Positions 1 through 5,384 of a DNA stretch of 5,456 bases are shown here, one piece after another; positions within the stretch are counted from its first letter, which is position 1; each line of letters opens with the position of its first letter. The notes under the pieces are model-generated. The model was not told the origin of the DNA and ran no database searches. It was given only the letters and a program-made list of their open reading frames with translations. Source of the DNA: DAOTXK01 sp034435395 (GTDB lineage: Bacteria; Chloroflexota; Anaerolineae; Aggregatilineales; Ch27); NCBI GenBank assembly GCA_034435395.1, contig DAOTXK010000422.1, forward strand, positions 1 to 5,456. The letters are read 5' to 3'. The position numbers and the translations under genes are program-made.

Positions 1-32
1 CGGCTACCTGTCCTGTGGGGCCTTTCCCGCCG

Positions 33-63
33 AAAACGGGGACGGCCCGCCGACCGTCCCCGT
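33..63 (-). terminator. Probable intrinsic terminator after the substrate-binding protein gene
   Basis: Reading the minus strand, 27 bases past the stop codon of the binding-protein gene there is a perfect 10-bp stem (ACGGGGACGG pairing with CCGTCCCCGT, at 54-63 and 36-45) around an 8-base loop. The last T of the stem plus the next three bases give a run of four Ts at 33-36. The stem is strong and well placed, but the T-run is short, so termination may be partial. It would separate the binding-protein transcript from whatever lies beyond the left edge. Confidence 0.65.
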
Positions 64-89
64 CCGAGGAATCGTGAGAGAGGCGAGCG

Positions 90-2018
90 TTATTCTGGCA
101 GTTCCTTCTGGACCACGACCTCGCCGGACTTGATGCTCGCAATGGCGGCGTTGGCGGCCTCGACGATCCCGGCGGGCAGCTCCACGCCGCCGTAGACGAT
201 CTGCAGGCCGCCGTTGGCGAAGGTCAGGTTGTAGGCTTCGCCGCCCAGCTGGCCCTTAACGATCAGCTCGACCATCTGGCCGAGGACCGGTGTCCAGTTG
301 AAGACCTGGGAAGCCACGACGGTATCCGGCCACTGGCCGCTCTGGTCGCTCTGCGTGCCGAACCAGTAGCCGCCCGCCGCCTGGATGGCCTCGATGGCCC
401 CCACCACCTGCTGGGCCGAGCCGGTCAGCACGTCCGCCCCCGCCGCGATCTGGGTCTGGGCGGTCTCGGCAGCGGCGGCGGTGTCGCCGAAGGAGCCGGT
501 GTAAGCCAGCAGGATGGTGGCGTCGGGGTTGCTGGCCTGGACGCCCTGCTGGAAGCCATTGATGTAGAGCAGGGCGTCGCCCGCCGGGACCGGGCCGACA
601 ATGCCGATCACGTTGCTCGCCGTGAGCAGCCCGGCCATCACGCCGTTAACATAGCCCCCCTGCTCGGCGGCGGCTTCGTAGGCGAAGATGTTGGTGATGC
701 CCTGCTCCTCGCCGGTATCGGAGGCGGTGCCCCAGGCGAAGGCGGTCTCCGGATACTCCGGCGCGATCTCAAACAGCGAGGTGCCGTACTGCGTGCCGTG
801 GGCGATCACCAGGTCGTAGCCATCCTCGGCGTAGTCCCGGAAGGCCTGGGCGGCAGCGGTCACATCAAACATGCCCTCGCTGTAGGCGATCTCCAGCGCG
901 TCCGGGCCGCCGATCTGCCGCTGGAGGTTGAGCAGCCCCTGGTAGATGGCCTGGCTCCAGGCCAGGTCGGTGGTGCTGCTGGGCAGCACGACGGCCACGC
1001 GGAACTGCTCCTCCGGCAACGTCCCCAACGGATAGACCACGCCGGAGATGATATCCGCCATGGCCTGCCGCCCGGCGGCGAAGACCTCATCGGGAACGCC
1101 GGCGAGGCCCTCGTTGAAGGCCATCTGCATCGCGCCATTGGCCAGGGTGGGGGTGAAGACGATACCGCCGTTGACGCCGTCCGCCCGGCTGTCCAGCATG
1201 CCCTTAATCACGCTGGTCCAGTTATAGACCTGGGCGGCGACCACCGTCTCCGGCCAGACGACCGACTGGTCGGTGTCGGTGCTGAACCAGTAGCCGCCGG
1301 CGGCCTGGATGGCCTCCACCGCGCCGGGGACCTGCTGGGCGGAGCCGGTCAGCACGTCCGCCCCTGCCGCGATCTGGGTCTGGGCGGCCTCGGCGGCGGC
1401 GGCAGTGTCGCCGAAGGAGCCGGTGTAGGCGATCAACACGTTTACGTCAGGGTCGGTGGCCTTGACGCCCTGGAAGAAGCCGTTGTTGTAGAGGATGGCG
1501 TCGCCCGCCGGGACCGGGCCGACGACGCCCACGGTGCCGCTCTGAGTCAGCAGGGCGGCCATCACGCCGTTGACATAACCGCCTTCCTGGGCGCGCGCGC
1601 CATAGGCGAAGACGTTGGTCAGGCCACGATCGGCGCCGGTGTCAGACGAGGTACCCCAGGCGAAGGACGTATCCGGATATTCCGGGGCCAGCTCAAACAG
1701 CGAGGTGCCGTACTGCGCGCCGTGGGCGATCACCAGGTCGTAGCCCTCGTCGCCGAAGTCGCGCATGGCTTCCGTGGCCGCCGTCACGTCGAACATGCCT
1801 TCGATGTAGGTGATCTGCAGGGCGCTCTCGCCGCCCATCTCCTGCTGCACAGCGACCAGGCCGTCGTACATGCTCTGGCTCCAGGCCAGGTCGGTGGTGC
1901 TGCTGGGCAGGATCAGGCCGACGCGGATCGGCTGGTCCTGCGCGCCGACGCCGCCGAAGGCCGTCAGCAGCAGGGCGACGACCATGAGGGCTGCGATGAG
2001 GGGATTCTTTCTGATCAT
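90..2018 (-). CDS. BMP/PnrA-family ABC transporter substrate-binding protein with two tandem BMP domains
   Basis: Extracytoplasmic ligand-capture component of a BMP-type (nucleoside/purine class) ABC importer. The 642-residue product has a signal peptide at residues 1-26: basic MIRKN, hydrophobic core at about 7-21, and a likely signal peptidase I site after V-G-A26. There is no lipobox, and I see no cysteine in the whole protein. Two complete BMP domains follow, at about 31-338 and 339-642; the family is usually 330-370 residues with one domain. Each domain has LPSSTTDLAWSQ (37-48, 345-356), YTGSFGDTAAAAE (198-210, 506-518), GADVLTGSAQQV (219-230, 527-538) and a DQ motif (250-251, 558-559). 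The start at 2018 is chosen over an in-frame ATG at 2123 because the signal peptide begins there, AGAGGAG lies six bases upstream, and the candidate promoter -10 box overlaps the upstream ATG. The gene lies 200 bases after the second permease and seems to have its own promoter. The family call is firm; nucleoside or purine as ligand is inferred. Confidence 0.9.
   Translation of the reverse strand: MIRKNPLIAALMVVALLLTAFGGVGAQDQPIRVGLILPSSTTDLAWSQSMYDGLVAVQQEMGGESALQITYIEGMFDVTAATEAMRDFGDEGYDLVIAHGAQYGTSLFELAPEYPDTSFAWGTSSDTGADRGLTNVFAYGARAQEGGYVNGVMAALLTQSGTVGVVGPVPAGDAILYNNGFFQGVKATDPDVNVLIAYTGSFGDTAAAAEAAQTQIAAGADVLTGSAQQVPGAVEAIQAAGGYWFSTDTDQSVVWPETVVAAQVYNWTSVIKGMLDSRADGVNGGIVFTPTLANGAMQMAFNEGLAGVPDEVFAAGRQAMADIISGVVYPLGTLPEEQFRVAVVLPSSTTDLAWSQAIYQGLLNLQRQIGGPDALEIAYSEGMFDVTAAAQAFRDYAEDGYDLVIAHGTQYGTSLFEIAPEYPETAFAWGTASDTGEEQGITNIFAYEAAAEQGGYVNGVMAGLLTASNVIGIVGPVPAGDALLYINGFQQGVQASNPDATILLAYTGSFGDTAAAAETAQTQIAAGADVLTGSAQQVVGAIEAIQAAGGYWFGTQSDQSGQWPDTVVASQVFNWTPVLGQMVELIVKGQLGGEAYNLTFANGGLQIVYGGVELPAGIVEAANAAIASIKSGEVVVQKELPE
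291..1004 (-). repeat. Tandem repeat unit B: second BMP domain (residues 339-576)
   Basis: Second copy of the duplicated domain; it lacks a signal peptide and begins directly after the C-terminal end of the first copy (LPEEQ at 334-338), without an added linker. The 36 bases at 951-986 are identical to 1875-1910. Bases 408-503 differ from 1332-1427 at only five of 96 positions by hand count. Confidence 0.9.
1215..1928 (-). repeat. Tandem repeat unit A: first BMP domain (residues 31-268)
   Basis: This is the gap-free part of the internal duplication in the binding-protein gene. It aligns to unit B (291-1004) at a constant offset of 924 bases (308 residues). By hand count 172 of 238 residues are identical, about 72%. 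The similarity continues past residue 268 to the end of the domain, with small length differences (70 against 66 residues), so the whole mature domain was duplicated. Confidence 0.9.
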
Positions 2019-2031
2019 GTTTTTCTCCTCT
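2019..2031 (-). promoter_or_regulatory. Ribosome binding site fixing the start of the substrate-binding protein
   Basis: On the minus strand AGAGGAG (2025-2031) is followed by a six-base A-rich spacer and then ATG at 2018. This strong Shine-Dalgarno sequence places the start at 2018, not at the in-frame ATG 105 bases upstream. Confidence 0.85.
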
Positions 2032-2055
2032 AAAAAATGGGAATTGGTCTTTGAG

Positions 2056-2082
2056 GGCGGCGGGGCGACTGGCTCCGCCGCC
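2056..2082 (-). other. GC-rich hairpin in the leader of the binding-protein mRNA
   Basis: A perfect 8-bp inverted repeat, GGCGGCGG (2056-2063) and CCGCCGCC (2075-2082), around an 11-base loop. It lies in the roughly 97-base leader between the candidate transcription start near 2115 and the ATG. No T-run follows directly (the T-rich stretch begins about 15 bases later), so it does not look like an attenuator. It could stabilise the mRNA or be incidental to the GC content. I see no known riboswitch core. Confidence 0.4.
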
Positions 2083-2121
2083 AAACCGCACAAGGGTTGT
2101 GTTGCGTACAGGCTTACTGCC

Positions 2122-2150
2122 ACTGTAAGGAGCTATGGGGATTCTGTCAA
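2122..2150 (-). promoter_or_regulatory. Sigma70-type promoter for the substrate-binding protein gene
   Basis: On the minus strand a consensus -35 box TTGACA (2145-2150) is followed by a 17-base spacer and TACAGT (2122-2127), which matches four of six -10 positions including the key A and final T. Transcription would start near 2115 and give a leader of about 97 bases. A short dyad, CTTAC-N7-GTAAG (2113-2129), overlaps the -10 box and start point and could be an operator, though its arms are only 5 bp. The promoter would let the binding protein be expressed apart from, and above, the permeases. Confidence 0.6.
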
Positions 2151-2162
2151 GTCACAACATGC

Positions 2163-2206
2163 GGCGGCAGGTCCGGCGGGCGGTGCGGGGAGCGCCGTCT
2201 GCCGCC
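2163..2206 (-). other. Inverted repeat between the second permease gene and the binding-protein gene
   Basis: GGCGGCAG (2163-2170) and CTGCCGCC (2199-2206) form a perfect 8-bp stem around 28 bases of very GC-rich sequence that can pair further. It starts 12 bases after the permease stop codon on the minus strand. It lacks a T-run, so it is at best a weak terminator. A 3' end stabiliser or processing element separating the two transcripts is equally possible. Confidence 0.35.
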
Positions 2207-2218
2207 ACGATGGGCACC

Positions 2219-3172
2219 CTAACTCTCCCCCCGCTCGAAGGGTTTGGTCAGGGCTGCCGGTTCGACGCGCTTGCGCTGCCGGGCGAAGATCAGCACTACG
2301 ATGGTCAGGATGTAGGGGATCATGATCAGCAGATTGGGGTGGATGTCCTGCCCGGCGAACTGGATGTTGTAGTTCTGCACGAAGTTTTGCAGGATGCTGG
2401 CGAAGCTGAACAGCAGCGCCCCCGCCATCACCCGCCAGGGCGACCACGCCCCGAAGTACACCAGGGCCACGGCGATGAAGCCCGCCCCGGCGATCATGTT
2501 CTCCTGGAAGACGTTGGTCAGGGCGATGGACAGCGACGCGCCCGCCATGCCCGCCATCACCCCGCCCAGGATGACCGTGCTGTACCGCACCCGGATCACG
2601 TTCACGCCCATCGAGTCGGCGGCGGCGGGGTTCTGCCCCACGGCCCGGACTTGCAGGCCCCAGTTGGTGTTGTTCAGCACCCACATCGAGATCGGGACCA
2701 GGGCGAAGGCGAGGTACACCAGGGCGTTGTGTCGGAAGAAGGCGGTGCCGATGAGGGGGATGTCGCGCAGCAGGGGGATGTGGAGCGTCTGGAAGCCCTG
2801 GGCGGTGATCACGCCCCCGGCCAGCACCTTAAACAGCAGGCTGGAGAAGCCCTGCCCGAACAGCGTGAAGCCGATGCCGCTGATACCCTGCTCCGCCTGG
2901 AGGGTGACGCTGACCACGGCCATGGCCAGGCCCATCAGCCCGCCGACGATCATCGCCGCCAGCAGTCCGATCCAGGGGCTGGCCCCCAGGCCCTTCTCCG
3001 CCACCACGAAGATGGCGGTGAACGCGCCCATGTACATCATGCCTTCCACGCCCAGGTTGAGCACGCCAGAGCGCTGGGCGAAGACCTCCCCCAGCGAGGC
3101 GAACAGGAACGGCGTGGCGAACAGCGTGGTCAACCGCAGCACTTCCGCCGTCAGGTTCAGGATGTCGGTCAT
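2219..3172 (-). CDS. BMP-type ABC transporter permease, second subunit (YufQ/NupQ-like)
   Basis: One of the two inner-membrane subunits of the importer, from the branched-chain amino acid/ribose-type permease family (BPD_transp_2). The 317-residue product has about eight or more hydrophobic segments. Near the N-terminus is the family hallmark RSGVLNLGVEGMMYMGAF (34-51). A cytoplasmic loop RAVGQNPAAADSMGV (176-190) is the probable ATPase-coupling region, followed by GFIAVALVYFGAWSPW (231-246). The basic tail RQRKR (298-302) fits a cytoplasmic C-terminus. The start is set by GGAGG (3180-3184) seven bases upstream and by family alignment. The same frame stays open to 3907, but that extension is low-complexity shadow inside the neighbouring gene. 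Its ATG overlaps the TGA of the first permease in ATGA, indicating translational coupling. The order of the two permeases matches the yufP-yufQ order of known BMP operons. Confidence 0.92.
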   Translation of the reverse strand: MTDILNLTAEVLRLTTLFATPFLFASLGEVFAQRSGVLNLGVEGMMYMGAFTAIFVVAEKGLGASPWIGLLAAMIVGGLMGLAMAVVSVTLQAEQGISGIGFTLFGQGFSSLLFKVLAGGVITAQGFQTLHIPLLRDIPLIGTAFFRHNALVYLAFALVPISMWVLNNTNWGLQVRAVGQNPAAADSMGVNVIRVRYSTVILGGVMAGMAGASLSIALTNVFQENMIAGAGFIAVALVYFGAWSPWRVMAGALLFSFASILQNFVQNYNIQFAGQDIHPNLLIMIPYILTIVVLIFARQRKRVEPAALTKPFERGES

Positions 3173-3184
3173 GCCGCCGCCTCC
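3169..3184 (-). promoter_or_regulatory. Coupled stop/start (ATGA) and internal ribosome binding site between the permeases
   Basis: The TGA stop of the first permease (3169-3171) and the ATG of the second (3170-3172) share bases in ATGA. GGAGG at 3180-3184, inside the 3' end of the first gene, lies seven bases from the ATG. Together they predict coupled, roughly equal synthesis of the two channel subunits. Confidence 0.85.
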
Positions 3185-4302
3185 GTCGCTGCCGCCGGGG
3201 CTTCCTCCGCCACCGCCACGCGCTGAGCCAGCCGCCGGGCGGTCCGCCGCCGGACCCAGATGTCGCTGCTGACCACGAAGATCACCACCAGCCCCTGCAG
3301 GGCGATAATGGTGGCCGAAGGGACCTGCACTGAGCGCTGCATCCGGTCCGCGCCCACCAGCAGCGCCCCGAACAGGATGGCCGAGGGCACCGCGCCGATC
3401 GGGTGCAGCCGCCCGAACAGGGCCACCACGATGCCGCTGAAGCCGTAACCCACGGCGAAGCCCTCCACCATGCGGTGAGTGACCCCGGTCACCTCCACCG
3501 CCCCGGCCAGCCCGGCCAGCCCGCCGCTGAGGATCAGGGAGAGGGCCAGGTAACGGGGCACGCTGATCCCGGCGTAGCGGGCGGCGTCGCGGTTCTGCCC
3601 CACGGCCCGGATGCGGTAGCCGAGCGTGGTCCGCCACAGCAGGACGTAGACCACCGCCCCGGCGGCCAGGGCGATGAACAGGCCGACGTGAATCTGCGAG
3701 GGCGGGGCCAGCCGCCCCATCCAGACCTGCTCCGGGAGCTGCGCCGACTGGGGGACGCGCGTGCCCAGCGCCACCTGCTCCGGGTCGATCATCGGGCCGC
3801 TGAGCAGGAACAGCAGCACCTGCTTGCTGATCTCGTTCATCATCACCGTGCTGAGGATTTCGTTCACGTCGAAGCGGGCCTTCAACACCCCCGGCACGGC
3901 CCCCCACAGCGCCCCGGCCAGGAAGCCCACCACCAGCGTCAGGACCGCCAGCAGCGGGGCGGGCAGGGTCTCCACGAAGCCCAGCGAGAAGGCCGTGGCC
4001 GTGACCGCGCCGATAAATAGCTGTCCTTCCGCGCCGATGTTGATCATGCCGCCGCGAAAGGCGATGCAGATGCCAATGGCCACCAGCAGCAGCGGGGTGG
4101 CGCGGGTCAGCGTGCGGAAGAGGTTGCGGTCGCCGCCGAAAGCGCCGTCGATCATTGCGCCGTAGGCTTCGAAGGGGTTTTTGCCCAGCGCGACCAGCAC
4201 CACCGCGCCCACGGCCAGCGCCAGCAACACGGCGATCAGCGGGGCCAGGGCCGCCACCGGATCGCCGCCCAGCCAGCGGGTGAATTTGAGCCTGGATTTC
4301 AT
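3169..4302 (-). CDS. BMP-type ABC transporter permease, first subunit (YufP/NupP-like)
   Basis: Partner inner-membrane subunit, expected to pair with the second permease to form the translocation path. The 377-residue product has a hydrophobic segment at about 17-40 and the family motif NPFEAYGAMIDGAFG (42-56). FRGGMINIGAEGQL (82-95) corresponds to the GVLNLGVEG hallmark of the partner. Next come a coupling-loop motif RAVGQNRDAARYAGI (232-246) and GFAVGYGFSGIVVALFGRLHP (281-301, within which most residues are hydrophobic). The C-terminal 30 residues are charged then Ala-rich and probably cytoplasmic. Length fits the longer member of BMP permease pairs. The start at 4302 has GAGGA (4309-4313) six bases upstream. 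It is the first gene of its transcript. No ATPase gene lies beside it; upstream is the divergent FAD-subunit gene. Confidence 0.92.
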   Translation of the reverse strand: MKSRLKFTRWLGGDPVAALAPLIAVLLALAVGAVVLVALGKNPFEAYGAMIDGAFGGDRNLFRTLTRATPLLLVAIGICIAFRGGMINIGAEGQLFIGAVTATAFSLGFVETLPAPLLAVLTLVVGFLAGALWGAVPGVLKARFDVNEILSTVMMNEISKQVLLFLLSGPMIDPEQVALGTRVPQSAQLPEQVWMGRLAPPSQIHVGLFIALAAGAVVYVLLWRTTLGYRIRAVGQNRDAARYAGISVPRYLALSLILSGGLAGLAGAVEVTGVTHRMVEGFAVGYGFSGIVVALFGRLHPIGAVPSAILFGALLVGADRMQRSVQVPSATIIALQGLVVIFVVSSDIWVRRRTARRLAQRVAVAEEAPAAATEAAA

Positions 4303-4342
4303 CGGGTTTCCTCAGGGTCAGCCTGGCGGGTATCGACTACCG

Positions 4343-4375
4343 CGTCTATTCTACAATCTTGGCGGGGAATAGACG
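4343..4375. promoter_or_regulatory. Perfect 9-bp inverted repeat, candidate operator in the divergent region
   Basis: CGTCTATTC (4343-4351) and GAATAGACG (4367-4375) are exact reverse complements around a 15-base spacer. Arm centres are 24 bases apart, a little over two helical turns, as for a dimeric regulator. It sits just inside the minus-strand TTGACA box and covers both -10 candidates, so a bound protein would block permease transcription. It could also form a hairpin in the permease leader RNA if transcription starts further upstream. No specific regulator family is assigned. Confidence 0.55.
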
Positions 4376-4384
4376 AAGTGTCAA
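4348..4384 (-). promoter_or_regulatory. Candidate promoter for the permease genes
   Basis: A perfect -35 hexamer TTGACA reads on the minus strand at 4379-4384. With a 17-base spacer the -10 would be CAAGAT (4356-4361), only three of six matches. A better -10, TAGAAT (4348-4353), is 25 bases away, which is too far for standard spacing. The -35 box is convincing and the -10 is not, which would fit a weak or activator-dependent promoter. Confidence 0.4.
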
Positions 4385-4439
4385 ACGTCGCTTGTTGGCC
4401 CGGATATGGTTATGTTACAGTAGGTCTGGCCAAACGTCG
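4382..4439. repeat. Direct repeat of CAAACGTCG flanking the candidate FAD-subunit promoter
   Basis: CAAACGTCG occurs at 4382-4390 and again at 4431-4439, in the same orientation, 49 bases apart start to start. The copies bracket the candidate -35 and -10 boxes of the plus-strand gene. They might be paired regulator sites, but a 9-base match in a region this size can arise by chance. Confidence 0.35.
4392..4421 (+). promoter_or_regulatory. Candidate promoter for the FAD-subunit gene
   Basis: TTGTTG (4392-4397), an 18-base spacer and TACAGT (4416-4421). The -35 box matches consensus at only three positions, so this is tentative. The TTACAGT heptamer covering the -10 also occurs at the stronger binding-protein promoter. 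Transcription would begin near 4428, downstream of the in-frame ATG at 4359, which supports the later start codon at 4464. Confidence 0.35.
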
Positions 4440-4463
4440 GTCGCCATACAGGATAGCTGCAAG

Positions 4464-5384
4464 ATGCCACTCTGGGACGCCTATCATACCCCGCACACGG
4501 TGGAGGAAGCGCTGGCCCTCCTCGCCTCCTACGACGGCGCGGCGCAGATCATCGCCGGGGGGACCGACCTGCTGATCGATCTCCAGTATGGGGCGGACGA
4601 GCCGCCTCGCGCCGCCCTGGTGGATGTCACCCGCATCCCGGAGCTGACGGCCATTGCCGAGGCGGACGGCGTGGTCACCATCGGCGCGGCGGTGACGCAC
4701 GCGGCCATCGTCCGGTCGGCGCTGCTGGAGGCGCGGGCCACCTGCCTGGTGGAAAGCTGTGGGGTGATCGGCGGGCCGCAGGTGCGCAACGTGGGCACCC
4801 TCGGCGGCAACGTGGCCCATGCCCTCCCCGCCGGCGACGGCACCACCTCGCTGGTGGCGCTGGACGCTCAGGCGGAAGTGGCCTGGCATGACGGGCGGCG
4901 GGAGTGGCGGCCTGTCCTGGAGTTGTTCCGGGGGCCGGGCGTGTCGGCGGTGGACTCTCACCGGGATGTGCTGGTGCGTTTCCGCTTTCCGCTGGCGGGA
5001 ACGGGGGAGGGTTCGGCCTTCAAGCGGATCATGCGGCCGCAGGGGGTGGCGCTGCCGGTGCTGGGGGGCGCGGTTTGGGTCAGGCTGGACGAGGCCCGCG
5101 CCCGTTATGCGGCGGTCCGCATCTGCCTCGGCCCGGTGGCGCGGACGCCCGTCCGGGCGACGGCGGTGGAAGATGCCCTGCGCGGCCGGCCCGCCGACGA
5201 CTCGGCGGTGGAGCGGGCGGTGGCCGTGGCCCGCCAGACGCTGCATCCCCGCGCCAGCAAATACCGCGCCACCGCTCAGTACCGGGCGCTGTTGATCGAG
5301 ACCCTGCTGCGCCAGGCGCTGCCGCTGGCGGTCCGGCGCGCCCGGACCGGCCAGGCGACGGCGGAGGGCGTGGGGCTGGGCTGA
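4464..5384 (+). CDS. Xanthine dehydrogenase/CO dehydrogenase-family FAD-binding (medium) subunit
   Basis: FAD-carrying subunit of a three-part molybdenum hydroxylase; it passes electrons from the [2Fe-2S] subunit to the acceptor while the molybdopterin subunit oxidises the substrate, typically hypoxanthine/xanthine, CO or another N-heterocycle. The 306-residue product is close to the usual 280-300. The N-terminal FAD domain has the loops AGGTDLL (31-37) and GGPQVRNVGTLGGNVAHAL (103-121), the latter ending in PAGD (122-125). The C-terminal flavoprotein domain covers about 184-290, with FKRIMRPQGVALP (186-198) and SKYRATAQYRALLIETLL (265-282). The start at 4464 fits the family N-terminus (short lead, then HTVEEALALL) and leaves a weak AGGA at 4450-4453; the longer reading from 4359 adds unrelated residues. 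The motif GGPQxRNxGTxGGN points to the xanthine dehydrogenase side more than to CO dehydrogenase. The molybdenum and iron-sulfur subunits are not in the window. Function as purine oxidase is inferred from this and from the BMP neighbours. Confidence 0.88.
   Translation: MPLWDAYHTPHTVEEALALLASYDGAAQIIAGGTDLLIDLQYGADEPPRAALVDVTRIPELTAIAEADGVVTIGAAVTHAAIVRSALLEARATCLVESCGVIGGPQVRNVGTLGGNVAHALPAGDGTTSLVALDAQAEVAWHDGRREWRPVLELFRGPGVSAVDSHRDVLVRFRFPLAGTGEGSAFKRIMRPQGVALPVLGGAVWVRLDEARARYAAVRICLGPVARTPVRATAVEDALRGRPADDSAVERAVAVARQTLHPRASKYRATAQYRALLIETLLRQALPLAVRRARTGQATAEGVGLG

Noticed and set aside
798..2033. Long open frame on the plus strand (411 codons) opposite the binding-protein gene
   Set aside because: It is the antisense shadow of a GC-rich gene: Gly/Ala/Arg/His-rich with no recognisable domain, and the opposite strand codes for a clear BMP protein.
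2019..2115. Purine riboswitch in the leader of the binding-protein gene
   Set aside because: Considered because purine transport genes often carry one, but the leader is GC-rich and lacks the conserved three-way junction sequences.
2019..2123. Earlier ATG at 2121-2123 for the binding protein
   Set aside because: It would put 35 unrelated residues before a clean signal peptide, and it overlaps the candidate -10 box, so it would not be on the transcript.
2135..3226. Plus-strand open frames of 363 and 292 codons across the second permease
   Set aside because: Low-complexity His/Gln/Asp- or Pro/Ala-rich translations antisense to a convincing membrane protein; no ribosome binding site or family similarity seen.
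2629..3612. Identical stretch of about 20 bases in both permease genes (near 2629-2650 and 3591-3611) as a DNA repeat
   Set aside because: It encodes the conserved RAVGQN coupling-loop motif in both related subunits, so protein conservation and shared codon use explain it.
3173..3907. Upstream extension of the second permease frame to 3907
   Set aside because: The extra 245 residues are Gly/Arg/Pro-rich and overlap the first permease gene in another frame. The ATG at 3172 has a Shine-Dalgarno and fits the family N-terminus.
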